Below are positions 43,550 to 54,310 of a stretch of DNA of 64,000 nt, in pieces; position 1 is the first letter of the stretch; every line of letters starts with the position of its first letter. Position numbers and translations under genes: made by a program. This DNA is from Daphnia carinata (lineage: Eukaryota > Arthropoda > Branchiopoda > Diplostraca > Daphniidae). The stretch covers positions 62,001 through 126,000 of the forward strand of contig NC_081334.1 in assembly GCF_022539665.2 (NCBI RefSeq), in the 5' to 3' direction. The notes under the pieces were generated by a model. That model ran no database searches and had not been told where the DNA came from. It saw nothing but the letters and a program-made list of their open reading frames with translations.

Positions 43550-44127
43550 ATGCAGAATTTGGACTATAATTATTTCCTTCGGTATCGGCGTGAAGTCGAA
43601 GTTGCATTGTGTTGGATTGATAGGGCGCTATATCCTTCTCCTGTAAGCCTTTTCCAGCGGTTCGTTCCGGAGATCGCGATCTTTTCTTTAACGGATTTCG
43701 TCTGCTGTTTGGATTGCCGCATCCGTCGCCGCTGGACTTTGGTTACACACGTCCATGGGTCAACAATTATTATAATCTGTAGGTGTTGTTTTACAGTTTT
43801 TCTTCTTTTTTTTTATTTATTTATTTATTTTTTTAAAGTTTTGTAATAATAATCTGTTTTTCTTTTAGGAACCATCCTGGGTATGCGCGTTATCGCGACC
43901 ATTACTCACTGAGGTTCGCCCGTTTCCTTTGGTGGTTGGAGTCAGGTGATGATATTTATCACCCTACTTCGACGTCTTCTCGGTTGATGCAGGAGCATCT
44001 CCAAGAAGAGCATGAAGATCGGCTGGCGATATCACACGTATCGAATCTTCTTCAGGCTGACTATCTTCCTGAACATGATTGTTCAGACGTTGTTTTTTTA
44101 TTTTGTTTCTGTTGTTTAGTTTTGTAG
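43550..44127 (+). pseudogene. two-exon novel ORF, divergent-pair copy 1
   Basis: Exon 1 (ATG 43550 to 43778) and exon 2 (43869-44127, TAG stop) are separated by a 90-base intron with donor CT|GTAGGT and acceptor TTTTAG|G. Splicing joins the phases cleanly. The predicted protein (roughly 160 residues) is aromatic- and arginine-rich (YRREVEVALCWIDRAL in exon 1; FARFLWWLESGDDIYHP in exon 2) with an acidic tail and a hydrophobic end. A one-base deletion near 43675, seen against copy 2, shifts frame within exon 1. Copy 2 keeps the same ATG, intron position and motifs. No family was recognised. The conserved intron argues it is or was a real expressed gene. Confidence 0.6.
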
Positions 44128-44390
44128 TTGTGTTAATCTTCAATACAAAGTTGTTATCTGAATTTATTTGTTGACTGGTTTTTTTTCGGTTTGTTGGGAT
44201 TAAAAAATAATCAAATTAATTGTTTGCTTAAAAGCTTCAAATTGATGGTGAGTGCGATAGTTACTGGATGGGTGCTAATTTATTATATAATCAACTAATT
44301 AATTAGTTAATGGATACTAATTGATTAGTAGTATTTACTAATTGTTTGTTTAGCTTTAAGTTGGGGTGAGTAAAAATTTTTTTTTCAGTT
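44128..44390. other. AT-rich spacer
   Basis: 263 bases of AT-rich sequence with TTAATTAATTAG-type imperfect palindromes. It separates the plus-strand novel ORF from the end of element E's env. No LTR or gene recognised, though element E's 3' LTR would be expected here. Confidence 0.5.
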
Positions 44391-47300
44391 TCAATGACCT
44401 TGGGGATTTATTTTTTTGGCTGAATTACTGATGTCTGTTTCTGGCATGCAACGACATAGGTCTTCCCAGACCATGCCATACCCGACGACGTAAGCGCATG
44501 TAGTGTGTTTTCCTGTACATCGTTTGGATGGTTCAGTCTCTTTGATAGATGGGAAGATTAATGGATTTGGTGCGCTTGGTCGTGGAAGCCGTATTTGACC
44601 ATGTATTTCTGTTGTTAGTTGTGCAGGGGCGGATGTTCTTATGAACGGTTGTTTGATGGCTATGTCTGAATGATAAGTTGGTTCCCGTGCTGGTATCATC
44701 GATGTGAGTTCATGTTTCTTTATGCCATCGTCTTATCTTCTTGTAAGCTTCCGGCTTCTGCGGATACGTTCTTTAATCTTCGAGAAAGGGTTGCAAACGA
44801 TGAAGATCCGTAAGCATACGAGAAATAGCACAAATCCAATCACTGATAGACTTATTATTTTCAATTTGTCGAACCGTGAGAACATATGACCTATTTGATT
44901 ATCTTGTTGTTCTGACATGACAATATCTCTAGCAGAATTGGAATTTCCATTTTGCATTCTACCTACTAGGTCATTCAGGATATTCAATTGTTCCATCTCC
45001 ATTGTTTCGTGTGCTGGATGACTTTTCAGCGAGAAGTCGAAATCATTAAGATGGAGTTCTTCAAATTCTGTAATGAGGTCTTAATTAGGCATGTGAATGC
45101 TAGGTCTCTGGCGTATCCAATCTCCTGTTGTAGAGTTGTGCTCCCATGTGTGTGGATTTCCATTTAAATTTACTAAAGGTGTTTTCCAAAAATAAAAAGA
45201 GTATGGATGAATTGACCATCCATCTGTTCCGATCGTACAGTTCTTTCCTTCGTAAGTAAAGAACGGTTGAAATCCACATTGGTTTCACTTGCTGCTATAA
45301 AAATTCTTTTTGCGTCGCATTATTGAAGTGTCATTGCTTGACCGAAGCCTTGTAGTCTCGTGCAGATTGGTAAACCTACTGCTGCTGCAGCCAAAATTCC
45401 GTTGGTTCGGGCTAGATAACAGCTTGTGTTCTTTTGATTGCCGATAATTGACAATAAACGTCCCGAATTTCTTTTGTAAGTTTGTTCTCGTGTTCTGTTT
45501 CAATGCTGATTTTATATTGGTCGTGCATTTTATTTATTTCGTATTTAATTTTGTCGTTGAATTCTTCGATGTGTTTGGGTAGACCGCTCTCCAAATTTTC
45601 ATTAATTAATGAATCTTCAGTTTTCTGATCCATTGAAATAATCAGGGACTCTGCTGACAGTAAATTTCGAATTTTGTCTTCCTCGATGGCCTGACGTTTT
45701 TTATGTTGTAGCTAATGGGGTCATTCTAGACGTCAGTGTTGATGACTGCGGGGTCGTCGACCTTTCTTTCCCTGTCGTCGTACTCGGCGTAGTTGATATT
45801 GTTTGGCGCGTTGTCGTTGTCGCTGTTGTTGTGGATCTTGTCGTAGTGGGCGTTGTTGTCGTTGACGTAGGCTTAGTAGTTGTAGTGGTTGTTGAAGTTG
45901 AAGTTACTTTAGCAGTAGTCGTGGATTTAGTAGTAGTGGTTGGTTTAGTGCTTGTTGATGTGATTATTGGTTTTGTAGTTGTGGGGGTTTTGTTGAGGTT
46001 GATGTCATACTGGGTTTAGTTGTAACGTTTTGTGTCATTGTTGGTTTGTTGGCTGCTGTGTTTGTAACTGACTTAATTGTAGTCCTAGTTTTTACCGTTG
46101 TTTTTCCCGTTGTTCCCAATGTTGTTTTTATTGTGGGCTTCGTAGTTGTTGTAGCGCTTGTCGTTGTTGTGGATTTTTCCGTTGTGGGCGTGGCAGGGGA
46201 CGGGGTTAATGTTTCATTCTTTTCCGTCCGTATTCGGTATGCGTCCGTATTTGGTGTGGGTTGCGATATTCAAAGCTAAAGTGTTGTGTTTGACTGGAGC
46301 CGTGACAATGCCCCAGGCTAACTCGACCTACTCTCTGCGTTAGACACTTACTGTCTGATGCAGGTGAGTGTAATCCGGTTCTATCTGTTACCATGAGCTG
46401 GCCTGTGTGTTCAAAGATGCCCCAGATTGAGCTTGTGTTAGCGCATTCCTGGAGAACTAGCATTGTCGTGTTGGCTTTGACACAGGTGTTTGTGTTGAAC
46501 GGTCTGATGATGAAATCAGACGTATATTCAAAAGCTTGTCCTCTTTCCGTTGCCTTGCTACAGTTGGCTACCCTAGTTTGTGATTGCACTAACGGATCGT
46601 TGCTGTTTACCAGTTTTCGTAGTTCTTCTTGACATCTCGGCCACTCAGTGTCACATTCTTCCAATGTCATTTGTCTGTTGACTCCGTGGGGTGTTATACA
46701 CTTTTCATTCGTTGCTTTCCCGTTCATCATTCTCAGGCAATCATGTTCCAGATAATATTTCCGTTGCCGTGATTAGTTTTTAAAATTCCTTCGCCGAATA
46801 GTGGCGAATTAATCGTGGTTATGATTGCTTTTCGTTGTTCTTGCTGAATATCCTGCATTTCTGCTAATGTTGTATCCGGAAAATTTTCTAGGATTTCAGG
46901 ATTGGTGTTTACAGTTTCGAAGATTCATTTTTGTTTTGCGCGGTTTTCTTCGTCTCTGCACTCTGTCAGCATGAAAGCTCGGTATGATCCTAGTGTAATA
47001 CAGAGATACGATTCTTGTGAAATTAATTGATAATTTTGTTGATCTAGGATCCATCGTGTTGAATATTCCGAACATTTGGCTACAATCAGTCGGCCTGCTT
47101 CTCCTTCCGTGATACAGATATCGCTGCTTTGTACTTGTATTGTTTGATCAACGATATATTCGAATTCTGATCCTTGTGGAAGTGGATCATCGTTGTTGAG
47201 ACAAAAGGATCGTTTTCGCTTGGAGTTCTCTATAATCCTTGCACACTGATGTATCCAGGTGAGTATTCTGTAGGCATGTATGTATAGTTGTTTTGAACAT

Positions 47301-48131
47301 TTCGTACAGTTTCCTTGTAGTTTCCGTTGGAAAAATTAGGTATGTGAGGGGTATACCCACAACTTTGTAACCTTGTGGTGTGATATCTCTATCTGGTTTG
47401 TTTAGGAACGAAATCTCGATCTGTCGATTGGTGTCGTAAAGTCGGCTGGCATTTTCGTGTTCTGGTATTCTTGGGAGTTCGAGATATCCGTTTCCCTTAA
47501 TCAACGTTTGTGAGTATGAGTTATTTGTTGTTCTATCTCCCCACACAATTGTGTTTTGATTCTGAATGAAGTGTCCTTCTTGCTGGGTGGTGTTCAACGG
47601 TCCGAAAGGGCTTTCAATTGGGTCGTCTGGTTTTTCCTGTCGTAGCGTGATTTGATCCGCTACACAGTTGAGGGTATGGTATTCTTTTATGGCATACCAT
47701 TTCCCTTCGTCTGTCGGAGTTGCTGTGAAACTCAGGCCCGATGGTCCGGTCTGCATGTTGTTATCGCCACACTTCTTGTCGTTTACCATTTTCCAGCATT
47801 CCAGTGGAGTTATTAGTTGAGTTTCTTGTGAATATTTTGTGTCGAAGGGTCCCATTCAAAATGATCCTGTTATTTTCTTCGTTTTTATCCATTGTTTGAA
47901 TGTCCAACCTTTCAAAGTAGCTGCTGGTTTCTGCGTTGTTTTTAAAGTGTACAAAGTGGGTATTCCGGGTAAGTGTGCTATATCTGTTTCCTTGTTGTTG
48001 CAGTAATATGGTGCTTCTATATCTAAAATTCCTCTGGTCTTTACGTTCTTACAGCCGCATACGGTTGAATAAATGGGATACGTGGATGCAATGATGGTGA
48101 GTAAGTGGATGAATAATAGTATCAGTTCCAT
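44391..48131 (-). pseudogene. element E Env: lectin-like, mucin-like and anchored
   Basis: The ATG at 48129-48131 begins a clear signal peptide, followed by CGCKNVKTRGILDIEAPYYC. One TGA at 47856 interrupts the frame to 47187. Frameshifted segments then encode two beta-trefoil-like lectin stretches (CITEGEAGRLIVAKC, near 47080; CVKANTTMLVLQEC ... CLTQRVGRVSLGHC, 46480-46290). The minus strand at about 46200-45730 is almost pure Thr/Pro/Lys/Ser codons, a mucin-like stalk. A helical segment (45633-45412), a transmembrane segment (about 44760-44880, SLSVIGFVLFLVC) and a proline-rich tail to 44391 complete it. Element A's Env shares the family. Relationship to chuvirus-type glycoproteins is inferred. 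Confidence 0.8.
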
Positions 48132-48150
48132 CTGTGAAAGAGAAAATTTG
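48132..48150 (-). promoter_or_regulatory. env splice acceptor, element E
   Basis: On the minus strand TTTTCTCTTTCACAG directly abuts the env ATG: a polypyrimidine tract plus CAG. It implies env is made from a spliced subgenomic message, as in insect gypsy and vertebrate retroviruses. Confidence 0.7.
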
Positions 48151-48227
48151 AAGGTTTTTAGAATCTCGATTCTCCTTGGCGTTGCCGTTAGTTGTATCGT
48201 GGATTCGTCATTCTCGTGTATGCATGT

Positions 48228-48556
48228 TTATTTGGTTTTGGAAAAAGGAATATTTGGTGCGATGATCATATAAGACTCCTCTTCTGTTGATCGAAGTTTA
48301 CGCGTTTCAGAGGGAAGCTGTCTCTGGTCGTTACTGAAGTGTTTTCTTGGCCTTTCATGACTTGTAGTACTGTTCATCTGTACTGTTGTCCATCTGTTGA
48401 TGAATTTACCGGCAGTTGGTGGGGCCTTCAGTAGCACAAAGTCACCGATGTTGTATTTCATTGCTTTTGTTCTTTCGTCGTAATATCTTTTTTGTTTTCT
48501 CTGAGCCCGAAATAGGTGTTCCTTCGCTAGTTGCTCAGCCTTCTTCGTTGATGTGA
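48228..48556 (-). pseudogene. element E integrase C-terminal end
   Basis: Minus-strand continuation of the integrase that stops at 56661 on the far side of element D. KKAEQLAKEHLFRAQRKQKRYYDER precedes MKYNIGDFVLLKAPP...KFINRW, the beta-strand module of gypsy integrases. The frame ends at 48228 after a divergent tail. It is separated from env by about 97 bases. Confidence 0.85.
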
Positions 48557-48560
48557 GTAC

Positions 48561-48879
48561 TGTAGCGCCAATGGACTTTGTCGCCTATCGCGCGATGATA
48601 GACGATCCGCAAGTCAACCATTGGCTGGCATTTGTCGCTCTGACCGGATGTCGGGAGCTTTAAAACCCCGACTCTGACAAGTCAGTGCAGTTCAGTTTTT
48701 AGCAGTTCAGTTAGTAGTCGAGTAATCGAGTGAGTTGGTTAGTGAGTTAGTTTAACAGAAGTCCTTCATCGAGTTGCTGTGTCGTAGTCGTCGACTAGTT
48801 GTTTGAGTTATCACCTGTGCTTAGTGCTGTATCTTGTGAAGTGAGTCCAATAAACTAACCTTATCCCAGAGTTGTTACA
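48561..48879 (+). repeat. element D 5' LTR
   Basis: 319 bases. It includes TTTAAAACCCCGACTCTGACAAG with downstream AGTTCAGTT repeats (a plausible core promoter/initiator region) and AATAAAC near 48850 as poly(A) signal. The 3' LTR is 14 bases shorter because TCAGTGCAGTTCAG near 48690 is missing there. Confidence 0.95.
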
Positions 48880-48895
48880 TGGTGGAGATGCTCCT
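48880..48895 (+). other. element D primer-binding site
   Basis: TGGTGGAGATGCTCC starts directly after the LTR's terminal ACA. The TGG start fits a tRNA CCA end; the tRNA is not assigned. A possible splice donor CAG|GTAGGC follows at 48928-48936. Confidence 0.7.
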
Positions 48896-49038
48896 GCGTT
48901 CTCAACTGGTCAGCTGCACGTTTAACTCAGGTAGGCGTTAGTTGTGAGGGGTCTCTGGAAGTCGAACTCAGCAATTTATTGTTGGGCACGAGGCCACAAC
49001 AACTGTCTGATAGAACGTGTGATTGACAGTGGGTCGCG

Positions 49039-50600
49039 GTGGGTCCTCGTGTTGTTGGGAGAGCGGTCGTCACACGAGCCGGAGCGGGAGAAGAGGAGCG
49101 ACAGGAAGAGTGGGTTGTCGACCGAGGCAGGAAATTGCAAACGCGACGACCGGAGGTGGACGACGCTGCGTCGCACATCTCGCAAGTAGCAGGACCCGTA
49201 AGTCAGGAAAGGATCGTAATACAAGCCATTCCGGCGGAAAGCAGGCAGCGGAAGGTGGAGGCCGTTGGCAGCGATCAAGGGACGCGAGTTCAGCGGACTA
49301 TTGCGACGAATTCGCTCGCGACGCAGGAGTTGGTGACCGAAAACCAGGAAGGGGCGCGTCCAGTATCAGTGCAAGCGGAAGGCGCTAGTGACGGAAGAAG
49401 CACGGTTGGCGTGGAAGCCGACACCACTGGTATCATCGAGAGATCGTCAGGTGCTGAGAGTGAGCAGCTGTCGAGAGAAGAACGCGACGCGGCGGAAGAG
49501 CGAAGAGGGGACTTTGAAAGAAGAAGCCTTCGCGAAGGTCTACGACCTCGAGCGTCTAGCACGTCGCACGCAGCGGTGTTGATCAGGCCGGAAAGAAGTG
49601 GACTTAGTGTCGGGGGTTCACCAAGGCGGCAGTCCATAGCCCAGGAAGAGGAACTAGCTTGGGATCCTTTTCTGGCAGAGGAGGAGGACATGGCGGAGAG
49701 GCCGATCTTCCAGTACAAGGAGCCGGAGAAATTCCACGGCACGGCGAAGGAAAATGCTGTGGAGTGGATTGATCGTTTTGAAAGGATCGGTCGCCACAAC
49801 AGATGGACCAATAATGACTTGGCGAGAGCGATAGACGTGTCGCTCGAGGGAGCGGCCTACAAATGGATTGTAAGCCTTGAGGCGCGGAACGCGCGTCCGG
49901 AGCACTGGGAAGACCGAAGATAGAGATTCGTGGCAGAGCAGGGGCAGCCAGCGTGCGAGAGGGAGTACCTGGGCTCAAGTCGTTGTTTCTGAAGCAGTTT
50001 GTTGCGGTAAACTTGAAGCGACAAATGGAGAGGAAGCTGCGGATGAGGGTCCAGGGGAAAGACGAAGACATAACGGAGTATTACCACGACGTTTTGGACT
50101 TGTGCCCCATCGTGCAACCAGACATGGCGGAAGAAGTGTGCATTGACCACCTGTTCAGGGGGTTAAGCCCAGCGCTTTACGAAAGACTGTACGTGCTCGG
50201 AATCACGACCTGCGAGGAGTTTCTGAAAAAAGCAAGACTCCATGCAGATGCTGTGAAAACGGCCTATGAAAGAGGCTATGAAGATGCGCGCCGGGAAAAC
50301 GAGAAAGCTCCCATCGGGGGAGTAGGCTTTGACAAGATGCAAGAGCTCCAACGGCAGATACAGGAGCTGCGCGATGAGCTGGCGAAGGCGAGAGGGCCGT
50401 CGGGAAAGAAAACCAGCGACGGTGAAAAAGTGAAAATAACCGGAAGCCGAAGAAGAAGAACTCATTCCGATGTTATAATTGCGACGAAGAAGGACATATC
50501 ACAAGGAATTGGCCAAAGGAAAAGAAGCGAGACGGCACGCCAAAGCCTACAAAGCCTCCAAAGCCAAAGGGGGCGGAGCCAAAAGCAGCCTGCGCTGTGA
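49039..50600 (+). pseudogene. element D Gag
   Basis: A first frame (49039-49923) has a charged N-terminus and ends in a retrotransposon-Gag capsid start (KFHGTAKENAVEWIDRFERIG, AYKWIVSLEA). After a stop/frameshift near 49925 the capsid continues in 49953-50600 (LKSLFLKQFVAVN, DEDITEYYHDVLDLCP, HLFRGL), then a short coiled coil. A further shift near 50460 leaves the zinc knuckle CYNCDEEGHITRNW in another frame; its last ligand is Trp rather than Cys. Gag would package element RNA. Confidence 0.85.
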
Positions 50601-51640
50601 TTGACGGAGAGCAGAGCCAATCAAATAGAGCGGCCAATGGCGGCGATCAGCAGCCCACCGAAGAAATTTGGATTGGTGGATGCCCCGTTGAAGCTTTAGT
50701 GGACACAAGAGCGGTAATTTCTGTAATTACGCCGTCATTAACAAGCAAATTGAAGTTGAAAATTACCCCATGGGATGGACCCATGGTGGTGACAGCCGAT
50801 GGATAACCGCTGCAACCAAGAGGGAAAGTTGCCCTGACGGTGAGAAATAAGAACACGTCGGTGGAAGGAGAAGTTGTCGTGCTGAAAACTTTTGGACCCG
50901 ACTTCATCTTGGGAAGGAATTTACTGAAGCTCTTTAAGGAATTGAAGATCTGCTTTAGCAGCCATCCGACAGTGGAGCTTGGGGCGATCGACATTGGAGC
51001 AGCCAGAGGAGGAGATGCCTTGAGGAAGGTGACCGCAACAGTGCGTGTCACGGTGCCGAAAAGGAGTGCTGTGCCGGTGAAGGTGTCTATCCCGGAGGGA
51101 GGAAGTAAAGATGCAATTATGCATCTCCGCCCGTCGAAGAAGCTGCTCGAGAAAAGCGGCTTATCAGCGGGTCACGCGTTGATTGACTGCTCCAATTCGG
51201 ATGCAGTGGTTCACGTAATGAACTTCGATCACACAGATCATGTGATTGTGGAAGGGACATCGCTTGGGCAATTGGTGGCTGTCGACCAGAGCAGCGGTCT
51301 TCCGCTGGAAATGGAAGATGGTCGTGCAGCCGGAAGGGGCAGTGAACGGCCTGGAAAACGAGACCCGGCTATGTTCGAGGAATGTGTGGCGAAGTCACTG
51401 ACAGGAGAAGATCGCATGGACCTCATTTCGCTTTTGATGAGTTTTCAAAAAATGTTCGCTGAAGGCAACGATTGTCTTGGACAGTGTACTGTCCTGGAGC
51501 ATGCTATACCTACGGGTGATGCGGCGCAGATCAAGCAATTACCAAGGCGACGAGCCTGGCAGGAACGGGAACTCATTAAGGCGGAGGTAGACAAGATGTT
51601 GCGGCAGGGGGGGTATTGAACCTGCGCAGAGCCCCTGGTC
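50600..51640 (+). pseudogene. element D aspartic protease and linker
   Basis: The protease reads VEALVDTRAVISVITPSL: the catalytic D-T-G has become D-T-R, which should abolish activity. A stop follows at 50804-50806. The same domain continues from 50840 (FGPDFILGRNLL, the conserved I-L-G-x-x motif). A 250-codon linker runs to a stop near 51619, ending just before RT in the ELIKAEVDKML region. Confidence 0.82.
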
Positions 51641-52100
51641 ATCGCCAATCGTCCTTGTAAAAAAGAAGGATGGGAAATGGCGATTCTGCATTTATTACAG
51701 ACGTTTAAATGATGTTACGACGAAGGACGTCTATCCACTTCCGCGCATCGACGATGCATTATCGAAGATGGAGGGAGCGACGACGCTTTTTAGTGTTGTA
51801 GACCTTCAGAGCGGGTACTGGCAGGTGCCAGTCGCTGAAGCGGACAAGCCGAAGACAGCGTTTGTGACCCTGGATTGCCTTTACCAGTTCCGTGTAATGC
51901 CGTTTGGATTGTGTTCAGACCCGAGCACATTCCAGCGGCTCATGGATAAGGTGTTGGCAGGGCTCAAATGGACCAATTGCCTAGTTTACATGGATGATGT
52001 CGTCATCTTCGGGAGGGATGCAAAGGAGCTTCTGGAGAGGCTCGGAAAGGTCTTGTCGTGCTTCCAGAGGGCCAACCTTCAATGCTAGTGAAAAGTAAAA
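51600..52100 (+). pseudogene. element D reverse transcriptase, palm
   Basis: After a one-base shift near 51612 the RT reads SPWSSPIVLVKKKDGKWR, YYRRLN (normally DYRxLN), YPLPRIDDAL, QSGYWQVPV, RVMPFGLC and catalytic VYMDDVV. It stops at 52086-52088. The thumb/connection is mostly missing: the text jumps from RANLQC to a region normally about 100 bases further on (SFYRKFVSNFAKMA). Confidence 0.9.
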
Positions 52101-52104
52101 GGAA

Positions 52105-52730
52105 ATGGGTGAAGAGCTTTGCTCTTTCTACCGCAAGTTTGTGTCGAACTTCGCCAAGATGGCGTACCCACTCACAGCAATGGAGGGAAAAGGAATGTTC
52201 CGGTGGGGAGAGCCAGAGTGGAGTAGCTTTGCAGAATTGAAGGCGGTTCTGGTAAGGGCAGCTCGACTGGCGCATCCAGATTACGCAAGGACTTTGAGGT
52301 ACACCCGGACGCCTGTGACTACGGAATAGGCGCAGCATTGATGCAAGGCAGGGACGGGCACGCCATGCCCATTTGTTTTGCGAGCAGAGTGTTAAACAAG
52401 TCAGAGAGGAACTATTCAATCACCGAGAAGGAGTGCCTGGCCATTGTATGGGCCATGAAGAAGTTTCGCCCATACATCTCGGGAACGAAGGTGGTGGTAA
52501 AGACAGATCATCATGCCCTATGCTGGCTGATGACAAAACAGGAGCTGAGTGGCAGACTGGAACGATGGAGTTTGTCGTTGCAAGAGTACGACATAAGCAT
52601 CTGCTACAAGAAGGGAAGTCTCCATGAGGATGCAGATGCTCTGTCGCGTTACCCAATACAGGAGGGGGTGGAGGAAGGACACGCGACACCTATTCCAGTT
52701 GCGGCTATGGCGATGGACGTTCAGTCCTGA
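52105..52730 (+). pseudogene. element D RNase H
   Basis: Starts in the connection domain (CSFYRKFVSNFAKMAYPLTAM). A one-base shift near 52300 disrupts the first catalytic Asp motif, and the frame 52338-52730 continues with IGAALMQ-type sequence, NYSITEKECLAIVWAMKK, KTDHHALCWL and LHEDADALSRYP. Ends with TGA at 52728-52730, 50 bases before the integrase frame. Confidence 0.88.
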
Positions 52731-52778
52731 ACTGACGGACAGGATCGCGTAAAGCAGTGGAAGCGGATCAAGCAGGCG

Positions 52779-54310
52779 ATGATCAACAACACTTCCACGC
52801 GATATGGGAACTTCGTGCTGAAGGAAGGCCTGTTGTACCTCAGAACGATCAGGTTCGGACAAGAATTTGATCGGCTCTGGGTGCCTCCAGAGAAACGGAA
52901 GGAAGCACTGTCGTGGGTTCATGATGAACCTATGGCGGGGCACCTTGGACAAGCAAGAACTCTGGAGAGGGCTCGGCAGAGGTTTTACTGGCCGAAGATG
53001 GATAGAGCAGTTATCCGGTATGTCAAGGCATGCAAAAGTTGTCAGACACGGAAGCCAGATCAAGGGAGAAAGAAGGGACTCATGGAGATTACTCAAGTGG
53101 GAGGACCCTTCGAAAGGATCGGGATAGATATCCTTGGTTCATTCCCGCGATCACGAAGCGGGAATACAAGCGTGATCGTTTCCATAGACTACCTTACTAA
53201 GTGGGTAGAAACAAGGGCCGTACCGGATGCCACGGCTCGGCAAATAGCAAAATTCTTCGTTGAGGAAATCGTGTTGCGGCATGGATTTCCGCGGGAGGTG
53301 ACGTCCGATCAAGGGAAGTGTTTTACGGCAGAAGTAACCCGTGAGGTGTTCGCCCTTCTACGACTCTCACATCGGATGACGGTGCCTTACCACCAACAGA
53401 CCAATGCTCTTTGGAGCGGCAAAACAAGACGCTGGCGACCATGCTGGTGATGTATGTGGACGATAGTCACGAGGACTCAGACGAGTTCCTCGGCTTTGTC
53501 ACGTTTGCCTACAACTCGGCGCGCCAGGAGAGCACCAAACATACACCATTCATGCTGGTGTATGCACGGGAAGCAGTGATTCCGACGGACCTGCTAGCGG
53601 CGACAGGCCCGAGTCAATCCAAGCTTGTTGATGCAGGGGATCTAATGAAGGCAATGGCGAGCTTGAGGGAGGACGTGAGGGATAGACTGTCCCTGGTGCA
53701 GCAGCGCCAGAAGACGCAGTACGATACCAGAAACAGTGAGGCACCGGTATACGAACCTGGTGACCTGGTATTAGTCTTCCGGCCGCAGAGGAAGAAAGGG
53801 CTAGCGGAAAAATTACTGCACCAGTACGTGGGCCCATTCAAGGTGGTCAGGCAGATCACCGATTTAATCTACGAGCTTCGAAAGCCTTCTGCGAAGAGGA
53901 CCATTGTGGTCCATGTTTCACAAATGAAGAAGTTTGTTGCGTAGTCGGAGGACGAATTCGATGGCGTAGTGGAAGCTGAGGAAGTGACGCGTACTGACAA
54001 TCCTGAAGGAACGCCAGAGGACGACACCACGGCAGTGACCGAGGAACCGAGGGCAACGGAGGAACCTGAGGTGGCGGCGCGTGCTGGCGCGGATCCTGAG
54101 AGATCGCTGCAAAGCGATACTGCGGCGGTGGCTAGTCAACCCAAGGCGAAAGGCGCAAGGGGAAAGGCGAAACGCCGACCACTGGAAGTAATAGAAGAGG
54201 AGGATTGTAGTGGAGGTCTACAATTGGAAGAGGAGCCAAGGCCTGGGTTGCAAGAGAAGATTGAACCGTCACCAGGTCGTCCGATCCGACAAAGCCGGGC
54301 ACCAGGATGG
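52779..54310 (+). pseudogene. element D integrase with charged tail
   Basis: H2C2 domain (HDEPMAGHLGQARTLERARQRFYWPK ... CKSCQTRK), DDE core with GIDILGSF and TSDQGKCF. A one-base shift near 53410 falls exactly before the catalytic Glu (LERQNKT). The frame 53411-53944 goes on through AYNSARQES, EPGDLVLV and YVGPFKVV (GPY/F module) to a TAG at 53942-53944. The same frame then stays open through a Glu/Thr/Pro-rich tail ending GRPIRQSRAPGW, which looks like a normal gypsy integrase C-terminus, and runs straight into env. Confidence 0.9.

Noticed and set aside
42500-44127. Divergent-pair copies 1 and 2 as long terminal repeats of element E
   Set aside because: They lie on both sides of E in the same orientation, but the edges do not fit: no TG...CA ends, no primer site next to copy 2, and copy 1 extends further into both flanking ORFs.
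45831-46279. Valine-rich plus-strand ORFs
   Set aside because: They are the complement of a Thr/Pro/Ser codon run that forms the mucin-like stalk of element E's Env on the minus strand.
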